64,000 bases of DNA from UBA5239 sp040394635 (GTDB lineage Bacteria > Verrucomicrobiota > Lentisphaeria > Victivallales > Victivallaceae). The stretch spans positions 52,784-116,783 of the forward strand of contig JBEBRW010000010.1 of NCBI GenBank assembly GCA_040394635.1, written 5' to 3'. The notes beneath the pieces are model-generated. The model searched no databases and was not told the DNA's origin. It worked only from the letters and a program-made list of their open reading frames with translations. Made by a program: the position numbers and the translations under genes. Numbering within the stretch: position 1 is the stretch's first letter; every line of letters begins with the position of its first letter. Shown here piece after piece: positions 7,383-15,387 of the stretch.

Positions 7383-8681
7383 CTCCTCTTCAATTTTCAA
7401 TTTTCCATTATCAATTTTCAATTGAGAAAATCCCTGCGAAGCCAGCCACAGTGCGGTCGTCAGCACCAGGATTTTCTGCCCCTGAATCCGGACCGGGCGC
7501 CCACCGATGTTTAGCGAGAAAAACAGCCCCAGTCCACAGATTATGACCAGCCACGCCACGCGGAAACGGAATTTCATCGCGTCACCGCTCTTTTTCAGCA
7601 GCAGCAGAATCAGCATAATTACCACCGTCAAGATCAGCATGTTGATGCTGATACGGTGCAGTTTCAGCGTGCCGGATGGCGCCATGCCGATCCCGGTCAG
7701 CGCCGCCCCCATGACCAGCCCGGCGATCATCACTGTCCGCCCCAGCCAGTTGCGCCCCACGCCAAGCGAACGGCTGAACCAGTACATCGCGATGCAGATA
7801 CCGCCCACTGACAGCGCCCCGTTGTAGATCATGAAATAGCGGTAGACAAACTGTTTTCCCTCGGCATCCGTCAGGAAAATATTGCCCATGATGCTCATCC
7901 AGTGCTTCTGCCAGTTGAACCCGACCTCCTGCGCGTGACCGGGAAATACCAGCGTTCCGATCAGCATCAGCGCCAGCATGGCGAACGCCCCCAGGAAGAT
8001 CGCCCATGCCCCGAATTTTCTAGTCAGTTCAACGGCCTCCGCCTGAATTTCGCGGACTCCGCCGCGGACCTGCCGGTACAGCAGCACGGACTGCGTCACC
8101 ATGTAAGTAAAGATCAACAGTACAAACGACTTCTGAAACAACGCCGAACCGTACGGCAGATAATTCTTTTTCGTCCACTGAAAAATGAAATAAAGCGGAA
8201 TACAGGCGAGGAACAGCCCGAACCATTGCCAGTTGAACGGTTCGTCGGCCTTTTTCAGCGAAAACATGCACACGCAAAAGGCCAGGATCGCCGTCATCGA
8301 GCCGACCACATGCATCTGAGTCGGCGCGTCCGCCGGCGTAATGCCGATATTCATCACCCCGAGCCCCATCAGCAACCCGCAGATCAGCGTCCGCAAAACC
8401 GCTCCCCGGCTCTCCATCAGCAGCGCCCGCGCCCCCCAGAACGGAATACAGCTGATCCCCCAGATCAACAGCGCAAAATTGTACACCGAAAAATAATAAT
8501 ACGGCTCCTTGCCGTTCGCCGTTCTGATGTAAATCCGCCCGAGCGTGCTCAAATCGCGCTGCCACCACTCATAACCGGGGTAAATGCTCCACGCGCAAAC
8601 GATCACCGCCACTGTCAACACAATCCCTACGATCGTGACAATAAACCCATCCTGAACCCGTGATTTCGATATGAGAAACAT
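7368..8681 (-). CDS. Multi-pass membrane protein with two DUF998-like halves
   Basis: A 437-residue, very hydrophobic protein with about a dozen membrane helices. Two regions look like repeats of one another: RDLSTLGR...YYYFSVYNFALLIWG near residues 43-75 and HWMSIMGN...YRYFMIYNGALSVGG near 255-290. This suggests a duplicated five- or six-helix unit similar to DUF998 proteins. Transport substrate or role is not evident. The last 20 residues (QLKIDNGKLKIEEELPEV) are encoded by a TCAATTTTC-type repeat and look like read-through into a repeat after loss of an earlier stop. A GGGCGGA site precedes the ATG. It converges on and slightly overlaps the small helical gene. Confidence 0.7.
   Translation of the reverse strand: MFLISKSRVQDGFIVTIVGIVLTVAVIVCAWSIYPGYEWWQRDLSTLGRIYIRTANGKEPYYYFSVYNFALLIWGISCIPFWGARALLMESRGAVLRTLICGLLMGLGVMNIGITPADAPTQMHVVGSMTAILAFCVCMFSLKKADEPFNWQWFGLFLACIPLYFIFQWTKKNYLPYGSALFQKSFVLLIFTYMVTQSVLLYRQVRGGVREIQAEAVELTRKFGAWAIFLGAFAMLALMLIGTLVFPGHAQEVGFNWQKHWMSIMGNIFLTDAEGKQFVYRYFMIYNGALSVGGICIAMYWFSRSLGVGRNWLGRTVMIAGLVMGAALTGIGMAPSGTLKLHRISINMLILTVVIMLILLLLKKSGDAMKFRFRVAWLVIICGLGLFFSLNIGGRPVRIQGQKILVLTTALWLASQGFSQLKIDNGKLKIEEELPEV
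7391..7423. repeat. AATT-rich simple repeat inside the membrane-protein C-terminus
   Basis: The 12-mer CAATTTTCAATT occurs twice (7391-7402 and 7412-7423), linked by TTTCCATTA. Such repeats are usually intergenic. Here one encodes the tail QLKIDNGKLKIE of the minus-strand membrane protein. A related ATTGTCAATCAATTGTCAA lies at 19390-19408. Confidence 0.7.
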
Positions 8682-8862
8682 AATTCCGCCCTTATTTTGC
8701 CTATATGAAAAATACGCCGATATCCGTTAAATTCAAGTAATTAAAAGATCAATCTGATTACAAATGTAAATTTTCTTTACGTTTTTTGTTTCTAAGCACT
8801 TGCTTTAATGAAAATCCGGCGTTATTTTAATAATATAACGACACCGAATTCCGGGGAATTTT

Positions 8863-9459
8863 ATGAAGAACAAGACTCAAAAATCACAGGCCAAAAAGTC
8901 GCGGATGAAGAAAATCCTGATTCCGCTGGGCATACTGGTTCCGATCATCCTGATCCTGGTCGTCATCAGCTTTTTCGTGGAACGCGAACCGATGACGCCG
9001 AAAGAAATTCTGGACAAAAACGAGTGGTCCGAAAAAGAGCTGACCCGCACCCTTTCGCGCACCATGCAACTGCAGACCGACCGCGAGTTCCGTCAGAACG
9101 TCACCAAGCACCTGAATAACCAGCTCCACAAGCTGCCGCCCGAACGGCAGTCCGAAATCCGGGTCGCCGCCGTGAGCGACGCCATGAACAAAAGTCTGCA
9201 GCAGTTACGCACCCTGCGCCCGGCCGAGCGCGAGAATCTGATGCAGCGGATGCACAATCAGGTGGACCGCCATTATGACCGGGTCAAAAATATGTCCAGC
9301 GAGCAGCGGAAAAAGATGCGGGAAGAAAGCGAAAGCGCCGAGTCCAAAGCCATCGTCAATGAGGCCAACCGGATCGTAATCATTCAGATGACCCCGGAGG
9401 AACGCCGGGACTTCAACCCCATCATCGAAAAATGGCTGAAAACCATGCGGGAGATTTAA
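8863..9459 (+). CDS. Membrane-anchored charged helical protein, unknown
   Basis: A 198-residue protein with a basic N-terminus, one membrane helix (ILIPLGILVPIILILVVISFF, about 18-38) and a long, highly charged, probably coiled-coil outer part rich in Arg, Glu and Gln. The N-in topology from the positive-inside rule puts the coiled coil in the periplasm. Sequence such as LPPERQSEIRVAAVSDAMN and MSSEQRKKMREE resembles periplasmic heavy-metal-sensor-like helical proteins only in a general way; no family is claimed. The start is supported by GGGGA nine bases upstream. It is four bases upstream of a pseudopilin and an ABC transporter, so the four genes form one likely operon. Confidence 0.65.
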   Translation: MKNKTQKSQAKKSRMKKILIPLGILVPIILILVVISFFVEREPMTPKEILDKNEWSEKELTRTLSRTMQLQTDREFRQNVTKHLNNQLHKLPPERQSEIRVAAVSDAMNKSLQQLRTLRPAERENLMQRMHNQVDRHYDRVKNMSSEQRKKMREESESAESKAIVNEANRIVIIQMTPEERRDFNPIIEKWLKTMREI

Positions 9460-9463
9460 GCTC

Positions 9464-10060
9464 ATGAGAAGAACACGCACCCCATTTACACTGATCGAAC
9501 TCCTGGTCGTGATCGGGATTATCGCCATTCTGGCGGCACTGCTGCTGCCGGCTCTGGAGCGCAGCCGGATGTCCGCCCGCAAAGCGGCCTGCTCCGGCAA
9601 CCTGCGCCAGCTCGGGCTGGCCCTGAACATGTACGCCGACGCCAACAACTTTTTCCTGCCGGTCTGCAAACCGCTGTCACCAGACTCCGAAATCAAGAGC
9701 GTTGGCGGTATTGCCAAGAATTATTACGACTATGATACCAGAACTGATCCGACATTGCCGGAAGCACTGGCCCCATATGTCGGGCGTCAGGAAGGCGATA
9801 AAGATAAAAAAATCAAGGTTTTTCATTGTCCGGGCGATGCCACCTGTTTTGAAGAATTCAATTCGAGTTACGAATGGAACTTCTTCTTGAACGGACTCAA
9901 AGTTGACCAGAAAACCTATAAACTGGTTCTCTCGCTGGAGATGAAGAATCCGGTCTTCATGATGGATGCAGGTCAGTTTCACGGCAAAGATGAAAAAGGC
10001 AAAAATTATCTGTACGAGAACGGCACCGTGCTGAATGAATTTCTCACGGAGATTCTCTGA
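9464..10060 (+). CDS. Pseudopilin coupled to an ABC transporter
   Basis: A 198-residue pseudopilin: basic leader MRRTRTP, then FTLIELLVVIGIIAILAALL, the type II/IV prepilin motif with Glu5. The conserved SGNLRQLGLALNMYADANN block follows. Unlike the pseudopilins near 2.2 and 46.3 kb it lacks the terminal H-X9-DG motif and ends soon after FMMDAGQFHG. Its stop TGA shares its A with the ATG of the ABC ATPase gene, indicating translational coupling. This suggests that the pseudopilin and the transporter are made together, although no functional link between such families is established. Confidence 0.8.
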   Translation: MRRTRTPFTLIELLVVIGIIAILAALLLPALERSRMSARKAACSGNLRQLGLALNMYADANNFFLPVCKPLSPDSEIKSVGGIAKNYYDYDTRTDPTLPEALAPYVGRQEGDKDKKIKVFHCPGDATCFEEFNSSYEWNFFLNGLKVDQKTYKLVLSLEMKNPVFMMDAGQFHGKDEKGKNYLYENGTVLNEFLTEIL

Positions 10061-10977
10061 TGCTTCAATGTAATGGTTTGACCAAGATTTATCAGGGGCG
10101 GCGTGCCGTCGACAATGTGACTTTCGAGATGCGTTCCGGCCGGGTCATGGGGCTGGTCGGCCCCAACGGCGCGGGCAAAAGCACGTTATTGAAAATGGTG
10201 ACCGGGCTGATCTGGCCCTCCGCCGGCAATGTGGAGATCGACGGGCACGACGTCCACCAGAACCAGCGCCTGGCACTGGCCAACGTCGGGGCAATCATCG
10301 AGTGGCCGGCGTTTTATCCGGACCTCTCGGCGCAGCGCAATTTGCAGATCCTTTCCGGCGGCCACGGCCCCGAATACGAAAAACGCCTGAAAGAGATCAT
10401 CCATATGGTCAATCTGGATGGGCGAATGAAGGACAAAGTGGGGCGTTACTCCACCGGCATGAAGCAGCGGCTCGGCATCGCGCTGGCGCTGCTGCCTGAC
10501 TCCCGGTTCATCATCCTCGACGAGCCGACCAACGGGCTCGACCCGCTGGGGCTGCTCGAAATACGCCGGATCATCCGCGAATACAACCAGATGTTCAACA
10601 CGACGATTCTGGTGACCACGCACCTGCTCTCGGAAATCGAACAGGTGGCGGACGACATCGCCATCATCAACCGAGGCCGGCTGATCGCGTTCGGCGATAT
10701 GAACGCGCTGCTGGCCGGCGACAACCTCCTGAAAATCGTGGTTTCCGACAACGAGGCCGCGGTCAAGATCCTGCAGGCGAGCGAGCTGCCGATCGACAAA
10801 ATCCACATCACCGGAGCGGAAGGGCTCCAACTCAAGCTGACCTGTTGCGACTGCGTCAGCGATATCAACGAACTGCTGGTCCGGAACAATATCAAAGTCT
10901 CCTGTCTGAATCTGGTCCGGAAAACCCTGGAAAGCTTTTTCCTGGAAAGCACCGAGGAGGACGAACATGTTTCGTGA
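10060..10977 (+). CDS. ABC transporter ATP-binding protein
   Basis: A 305-residue cytoplasmic ATPase of the ABC-2 (export) class. Walker A GPNGAGKST (about 34-42), signature YSTGMKQRLG (non-LSGGQ, typical of this subgroup), Walker B FIILDEPTNGLDP and switch TTH are all intact. The C-terminal 80 residues form the accessory domain common in ABC-2 ATPases. It overlaps the pseudopilin gene upstream and the permease gene downstream (11 bases), so it is part of one translationally coupled unit. Substrate unknown. Confidence 0.9.
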   Translation: MLQCNGLTKIYQGRRAVDNVTFEMRSGRVMGLVGPNGAGKSTLLKMVTGLIWPSAGNVEIDGHDVHQNQRLALANVGAIIEWPAFYPDLSAQRNLQILSGGHGPEYEKRLKEIIHMVNLDGRMKDKVGRYSTGMKQRLGIALALLPDSRFIILDEPTNGLDPLGLLEIRRIIREYNQMFNTTILVTTHLLSEIEQVADDIAIINRGRLIAFGDMNALLAGDNLLKIVVSDNEAAVKILQASELPIDKIHITGAEGLQLKLTCCDCVSDINELLVRNNIKVSCLNLVRKTLESFFLESTEEDEHVS

Positions 10978-11812
10978 GACTTACTACGAGATCATCAAGA
11001 TCTTCACCCAGAAGAAGAATTTCGTCGTCATTTTCGGGCACCTCTTCATGATGGCGCTGTGTTTCGTGGCGTTCAAAACCAACGATTTCAAGTTCATCGG
11101 CGGGGATGTCCGCGACATGTTCAGCGGCGACATCATGCAATTCATCGACGGTATGTTTTTCGCCCGGCTGGCCGCCATCCCGACGTTTATGATGATCATG
11201 CCGATTTTCGTTTCCACACTGGCGGGGGATATTATCGCCGGTGAAATTCAGGATGGCTCGCTGAAACTTTATCTGGCACGGCCGCGCTCGCGAATCCGGC
11301 TGGTCGCCAGCAAAATGCTGGCCATATTCGCCGTCACGCTGCTTTATTCGCTGTATTTCTCGCTGGTCTGCCTGCTGATCGGCATCATCTTTTTCGGACT
11401 GCCAAACAGTTCGCAGCTTATCTACATGCGCGGCATGGGCCTGGGCAACAGCATCGTCCTGATGAACCTGGCGGGGGCCAGCTTCCGCTATCTGCTGATG
11501 ACGCTGTATTATTCGTTTTCGCTGATGGCGCTGGCAAGCATCGTGCTGTTTCTCTCGACCGTTTTCAACCGGATGACGGCGGCCACGGTATCCGGCATTA
11601 CGCTTTACTTCGTCTGCTACATCATCGAGCGGCTGCCGTTTGCGGAAAAAATCGCGCCGTACATGCTGTCACGCGTGATGAATTATCCGGACCTGTATAT
11701 CCTGGAAATACCGCTCGGCAGGTTCACCGCAAATATGGCGGCGCTGAGCATATACATCGCAGTATTCATGATGCTCAGTATGATCAACTTCAGTATGAAG
11801 GACATCAAGTAA
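10967..11812 (+). CDS. ABC-2 type permease
   Basis: A 281-residue membrane protein with about six helices and the ABC-2 pattern of a cytoplasmic start, a long first loop and the segment DIIAGEIQDGSLKLYLARPRSR after helix two (gating-helix region seen in NosY/YhaQ-like permeases). It overlaps the ATPase gene and is evidently its partner; a homodimer would complete the transporter. The gene ends six bases before a convergent lipoprotein gene, and no terminator is visible. Confidence 0.85.
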   Translation: MFRETYYEIIKIFTQKKNFVVIFGHLFMMALCFVAFKTNDFKFIGGDVRDMFSGDIMQFIDGMFFARLAAIPTFMMIMPIFVSTLAGDIIAGEIQDGSLKLYLARPRSRIRLVASKMLAIFAVTLLYSLYFSLVCLLIGIIFFGLPNSSQLIYMRGMGLGNSIVLMNLAGASFRYLLMTLYYSFSLMALASIVLFLSTVFNRMTAATVSGITLYFVCYIIERLPFAEKIAPYMLSRVMNYPDLYILEIPLGRFTANMAALSIYIAVFMMLSMINFSMKDIK

Positions 11813-11817
11813 TCCGA

Positions 11818-12738
11818 TTACTCGGCCACTGCGGCGGCGGCGGATTCGACCGGCTTTTCGACCTTTACGTCAACCGGTTTGGATTTTTCAACCGGGGCGA
11901 CTTCCACCGGCTTGGCTTCTTCCACGACCGGAGCCGGAGCGGCTTCAACAGGTTTTGCATCTTCCACCACCGGAGTTTCCACCGGCTTGGCTTCTTCTAC
12001 AACCGGGGGCGGAGCGGCTTCGACGGGTTTCGCTTCTTCCGCTACCGGAGCAACTTCCGCGGGTTTTAATTCTTCCACGACCGCAGGTGGGACTTCCACA
12101 GGTTTTTCGTCTTCCACGACCGCAGGCGGGACTTCCACAGGCTTTTCGTCTTTCGCGATTTCTTCGGCGGGCTGTTCCACCGGCTTGGCGGTTTCTTCCA
12201 CGGCGGGAGCCGCAACCGGCTGGGGGTCCAGGCTGATGGCTTCGAGCTTGCCGCTGACCGTTCCGGTGGAATCGGTCACATTAGCCGGATCTTTCAGGAA
12301 TTTCGCCCGGATGACCCGCATATAGGAACTGTGCGAATGCGCCGAAGTCGTATCTTTGCCGATCTGCCCGTAGGAGGCGAAATCCCGCTCCATCGAGTAC
12401 CAGAGGGTATCGCTGGTGCTGTCGTTCCAGACCCGTTCGACGGCTCCGGTGACCACCGATTCCGGCACCACCTGATGCGCATAAATATAGACGACATCGG
12501 CGCCGACCGCCTCGGCTTTGGCGCGGAGTTTCTCGCAAATCTGGGCTTTGGTGAAATTGTCGCGCCGTCCGTATGCCACGCAACTGCCGACGTCCACATA
12601 ATCCTCGGGAATCAGGGTGCGGTCTTCAAAAAGTTTGACTCCGCTGGTGGCCGGATAAGTCTGCCCCTCATATTTAACGCTCACGCAACCCGCGATGAAA
12701 ACCACGGTCAAAATCAATATCGCCACATATTTCAACAT
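11818..12738 (-). CDS. Lipoprotein with long Pro/Glu/Lys/Val repeat tail
   Basis: Signal peptide with lipobox FIAGC near residue 20. A globular part of about 150 residues follows (DYVDVGSCVAYGRRDNFTKA, AEAVGADVVYIYAHQ) that resembles small periplasmic proteins scoring for YbjQ/DUF4156-like folds only weakly. From about residue 180 to the end it consists of imperfect KPVEVPPAVVEE units, at least eight, an extended charged rod that could span the periplasm or bind peptidoglycan in the way TonB-like Pro/Lys-rich regions do. The start is the ATG of MLKY; a TTG three codons earlier lies too close to the GGAG site. Repeat number may vary between strains. Confidence 0.7.
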   Translation of the reverse strand: MLKYVAILILTVVFIAGCVSVKYEGQTYPATSGVKLFEDRTLIPEDYVDVGSCVAYGRRDNFTKAQICEKLRAKAEAVGADVVYIYAHQVVPESVVTGAVERVWNDSTSDTLWYSMERDFASYGQIGKDTTSAHSHSSYMRVIRAKFLKDPANVTDSTGTVSGKLEAISLDPQPVAAPAVEETAKPVEQPAEEIAKDEKPVEVPPAVVEDEKPVEVPPAVVEELKPAEVAPVAEEAKPVEAAPPPVVEEAKPVETPVVEDAKPVEAAPAPVVEEAKPVEVAPVEKSKPVDVKVEKPVESAAAAVAE

Positions 12739-12835
12739 CTTGCACAATCTCCGTATCTGTTTTGTTCATCCTATGAATTTAACACGGCAAAGCCTCATAT
12801 TCAAGCCAAAAATCGCAAAAACTGCGGTCATGGAG

Positions 12836-12863
12836 TTGACAATCTCCGCCGATGGATTAGAGT
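12836..12863 (+). promoter_or_regulatory. Sigma70-type promoter of the PHP-domain gene
   Basis: TTGACA, 16 bp, TAGAGT, followed about 20 bases later by an AAAAGGGA ribosome site and the ATG. It lies in the 157-base gap between the divergent lipoprotein and the PHP gene. Confidence 0.6.
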
Positions 12864-12895
12864 ATCTGCAAATAATTTGCAAAAGGGATAATACC

Positions 12896-14176
12896 ATGAT
12901 CACCGACAAAGAATTAACCGCTCTCGAAACCGAACTTAACAGTATGAACCCGCAACTGCGCGCCAGCGCGCTCTCGCAACTGAACGACCTGCGCCTGGCC
13001 AAAAAGGTGGCGCTTCAGGACAGCGGCGACCGGCACAACCTGCACTGCCATACGATTTACTCCTACAACGGTTACAACTATTCTCCCGGCTACATTGCCT
13101 GGCTGTCCTGCAAATCCGGCTGGTTCGCCGCCGGAATCGTCGATTTCGACGTGCTCGACGCCGTGGATGAATTCCTGAAGGCCTCCAAGCTCCTCAACAT
13201 CCGGGCCACCTGCGGCATGGAAACCCGCGCCTTCATCAAGGAACTCGCCGACAAAGAGATCAACTCTCCGGGCGAACCGGGCGTGGCCTACCACATGGGC
13301 GTCGGCTTTATTTCCAGCGAAGTACCGGCGGCCGAAGCCGCGTTTGCCGCTTCGCTGAAGCAGACCGCGGCCGAGCGTACCCGCCACATCGTCAAGCTGG
13401 TGAATCCCTTCCTGGCTCCCGCCTCGCTGGATTTTGAAAAAGACGCGGCGGCGCTGACCCCCTGCGGCAATGTGACCGAGCGCCATGTCTGCTATGCGTA
13501 CCGCCTGAAAGCCGAAGAAGTCTTCCCGGACAAAGACGCCCGCGCCAAATTCTGGTCCGAAAAACTGAGCTGCAGCCTCGAAGACGCCGCCAAACTGGTC
13601 GCCGACCCGGTCAAACTGGAAGCCCAGATCCGCGCCAAAACCATGAAAAAAGGCGGCGCCGGTTATGTTCAGGCCAATCCGCAGTCGTTCCCGGCGCTGG
13701 CCGATATGAATAATTTCGTCGCGGCCTGCGGGGCCATCCCCTGTATCGCATGGCTGAACGGCGACTCCCCCGGCGAGGCCGATCCCGCCGCGCTGCTCGA
13801 CCTGCATATCCAGTACGGCGCGGCCATGCTGAATATCGTCCCGGACCGCAACTGGAACTTCAGCGACGCCGCCGTGCGCGCCAAGCGCATTGCCGAGCTC
13901 AATAAAATCATCGACGCGGCCATTGAGCGCAACATGCCGGTCATCGTCGGCACCGAAATGAACGCTCCCGGCTTGAAGCTGGTGGACGATTTCGCCAGCG
14001 AGGCTTTGGCTCCGCACGTGAAAACCTTTGTCGACGGCGCCGCCATCGCCTGCGCCCACACCATCCTGCAGGCTAAGGGCCAGGGCTACCTGAGCGACTG
14101 GGCCAAAACCAATTACCCGGATCTGGCGGAACGCAATAAGTTCTTCGCCGCGTACGGCCGCGAACATACTCTATGA
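12896..14176 (+). CDS. PHP-domain metal-dependent hydrolase-like protein
   Basis: A 426-residue cytoplasmic protein. The motif HNLHCHTIYS (H50, H52) followed by GIVDFDVLDAVDEF and ATCGMETRAF matches the first metal-binding motifs of PHP (polymerase and histidinol phosphatase) enzymes, where the second motif is normally DHD; here it reads DFD. Later elements include IPCIAWLNGDSP and MPVIVGTEMNAPG. Family members hydrolyse phosphoesters, and the substrate here is unknown. The large middle insertion (about 150-260) is unusual. The start is the ATG with AAAAGGGA upstream and a clear promoter; a longer in-frame reading through the divergent intergenic region is not supported. Its TGA overlaps the next gene's ATG. 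Confidence 0.7.
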   Translation: MITDKELTALETELNSMNPQLRASALSQLNDLRLAKKVALQDSGDRHNLHCHTIYSYNGYNYSPGYIAWLSCKSGWFAAGIVDFDVLDAVDEFLKASKLLNIRATCGMETRAFIKELADKEINSPGEPGVAYHMGVGFISSEVPAAEAAFAASLKQTAAERTRHIVKLVNPFLAPASLDFEKDAAALTPCGNVTERHVCYAYRLKAEEVFPDKDARAKFWSEKLSCSLEDAAKLVADPVKLEAQIRAKTMKKGGAGYVQANPQSFPALADMNNFVAACGAIPCIAWLNGDSPGEADPAALLDLHIQYGAAMLNIVPDRNWNFSDAAVRAKRIAELNKIIDAAIERNMPVIVGTEMNAPGLKLVDDFASEALAPHVKTFVDGAAIACAHTILQAKGQGYLSDWAKTNYPDLAERNKFFAAYGREHTL

Positions 14177-15387
14177 TTCGTAAGTTCAGGTATCTGACGC
14201 CGATTGCGGTTCTGGCATTGCTTCTCTATGCCAGGCCGCTTTTTTCCGGCGCTCCGGTCCTGAATGTGCTGCTGCATATCGTGTGCGGCGGCGGGGTATT
14301 TTCCCTTGGCCGCCGCCTCGGTTTCCGCTCCATGGTCGCCGCCGGGCTGGCCCTGGTTTTCGTGCTGCACCCGCAGCAGGTCGACGTGGTCCTGGCTGCG
14401 GACGGCTGGAAATACATCCTCGCCGCGCTCCTGACGCTGGCCGCGCTGATGCTGCCGCTGATAAACTGGAAAAAACTGCTGCTGATTCCAGTGATAATCG
14501 CCATGGCGGTACTGCAATACCTGATCCTTTTCCTGCAAGTCGATTATTTTTTCCTGCCGGTACTGATGGCGGCGCTCATCATCATTTATACCCAACGTTT
14601 CGACGGACGCAAGCTCTGCCTGTGGTGTATCCCGGCGCTGCTGCCGCTGCTTTTCTTTCCGTTCGCGCCGCTTCAGCCGTGGTACGTGGTACTGTCGAAT
14701 TACGGCGTCACGTTCTGGCAAACATTGATTCCGCTGACCATGCCGCCCGGATTGATGACGTTTTACCTGATGCTCCCGGCACTGGCTTCGATCACCGTAT
14801 TTACTTCGCTGCGCCGCCCATCATTCCTCTGCGAATGGTTCATCCCGTGCCTGGTTTGCATGCTGGTTTCGCCATTGCTTCTGAGCCGGACGATCAATGA
14901 GCCAGGGTACCTGATCCTGCTTTTCCTGTGGCTGCCGGCCTTTGCCGCCGTGCAGATTTACTGGCGCGAGGAATACAAAAAACCATTACGCATCGGCATG
15001 GTCATTTATCTCCTGATCCTGCTGGTGGTTTCGTTCATCCAGACAAGCGCCTGGCAGGAACAGAAACAGATTGACCGTATGACCATCACGGCCATGCGCG
15101 ACCTTTATCCGGCCCTCGGACGGGCGCTGGAAGCACAGGACTGGCACCGGGCGGTCAGCATCGCCCGGAACATACGCCAGAACGGCGGAAATCTCTCGAC
15201 ATTCGAGGATTATCTGTACCATGGAATCGCGGAATTTCTGCTGAAAAATTATTCGCAGTCCGAGCAACTCTTCAGCAAAGCCCTGGAGATTGCGCCGGGC
15301 AATGATATCGCGACCGGTTACCTGGCCCGAATCCGCGAGTTTACAGGAAAAGATCCAGCACCGTCAAACTCCACAGCGGGTAACTGA
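14173..15387 (+). CDS. Multi-pass membrane protein with C-terminal TPR-like helices
   Basis: A 404-residue protein with about ten membrane helices over the first 300 residues, and a soluble end (ALGRALEAQDWHRAVSIARNI, AEFLLKNYSQSEQLFSKALE) that fits one or two TPR repeats. The LHPQQVDVVLAADGWKYILAALL segment resembles the helix-loop seen in membrane glycosyltransferase-like TPR proteins (TMTC/PMT type), but no catalytic acidic motif is obvious. It is ATGA-coupled to the PHP gene, so the two are likely co-expressed. Its 3' end overlaps the convergent asparagine-synthase-like gene by 47 bases. Confidence 0.65.
   Translation: MIRKFRYLTPIAVLALLLYARPLFSGAPVLNVLLHIVCGGGVFSLGRRLGFRSMVAAGLALVFVLHPQQVDVVLAADGWKYILAALLTLAALMLPLINWKKLLLIPVIIAMAVLQYLILFLQVDYFFLPVLMAALIIIYTQRFDGRKLCLWCIPALLPLLFFPFAPLQPWYVVLSNYGVTFWQTLIPLTMPPGLMTFYLMLPALASITVFTSLRRPSFLCEWFIPCLVCMLVSPLLLSRTINEPGYLILLFLWLPAFAAVQIYWREEYKKPLRIGMVIYLLILLVVSFIQTSAWQEQKQIDRMTITAMRDLYPALGRALEAQDWHRAVSIARNIRQNGGNLSTFEDYLYHGIAEFLLKNYSQSEQLFSKALEIAPGNDIATGYLARIREFTGKDPAPSNSTAGN

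Noticed and set aside
11879..12325. Plus-strand Thr/Ser/Gly-rich frame opposite the repeat lipoprotein
   Set aside because: It is the antisense of the KPVE repeat; composition is a shadow and there is no ribosome site.
12695..12895. Longer N-terminus for the PHP protein
   Set aside because: The extension reads through the divergent promoter region and is not PHP-like; the ATG at 12896 has a proper ribosome site.
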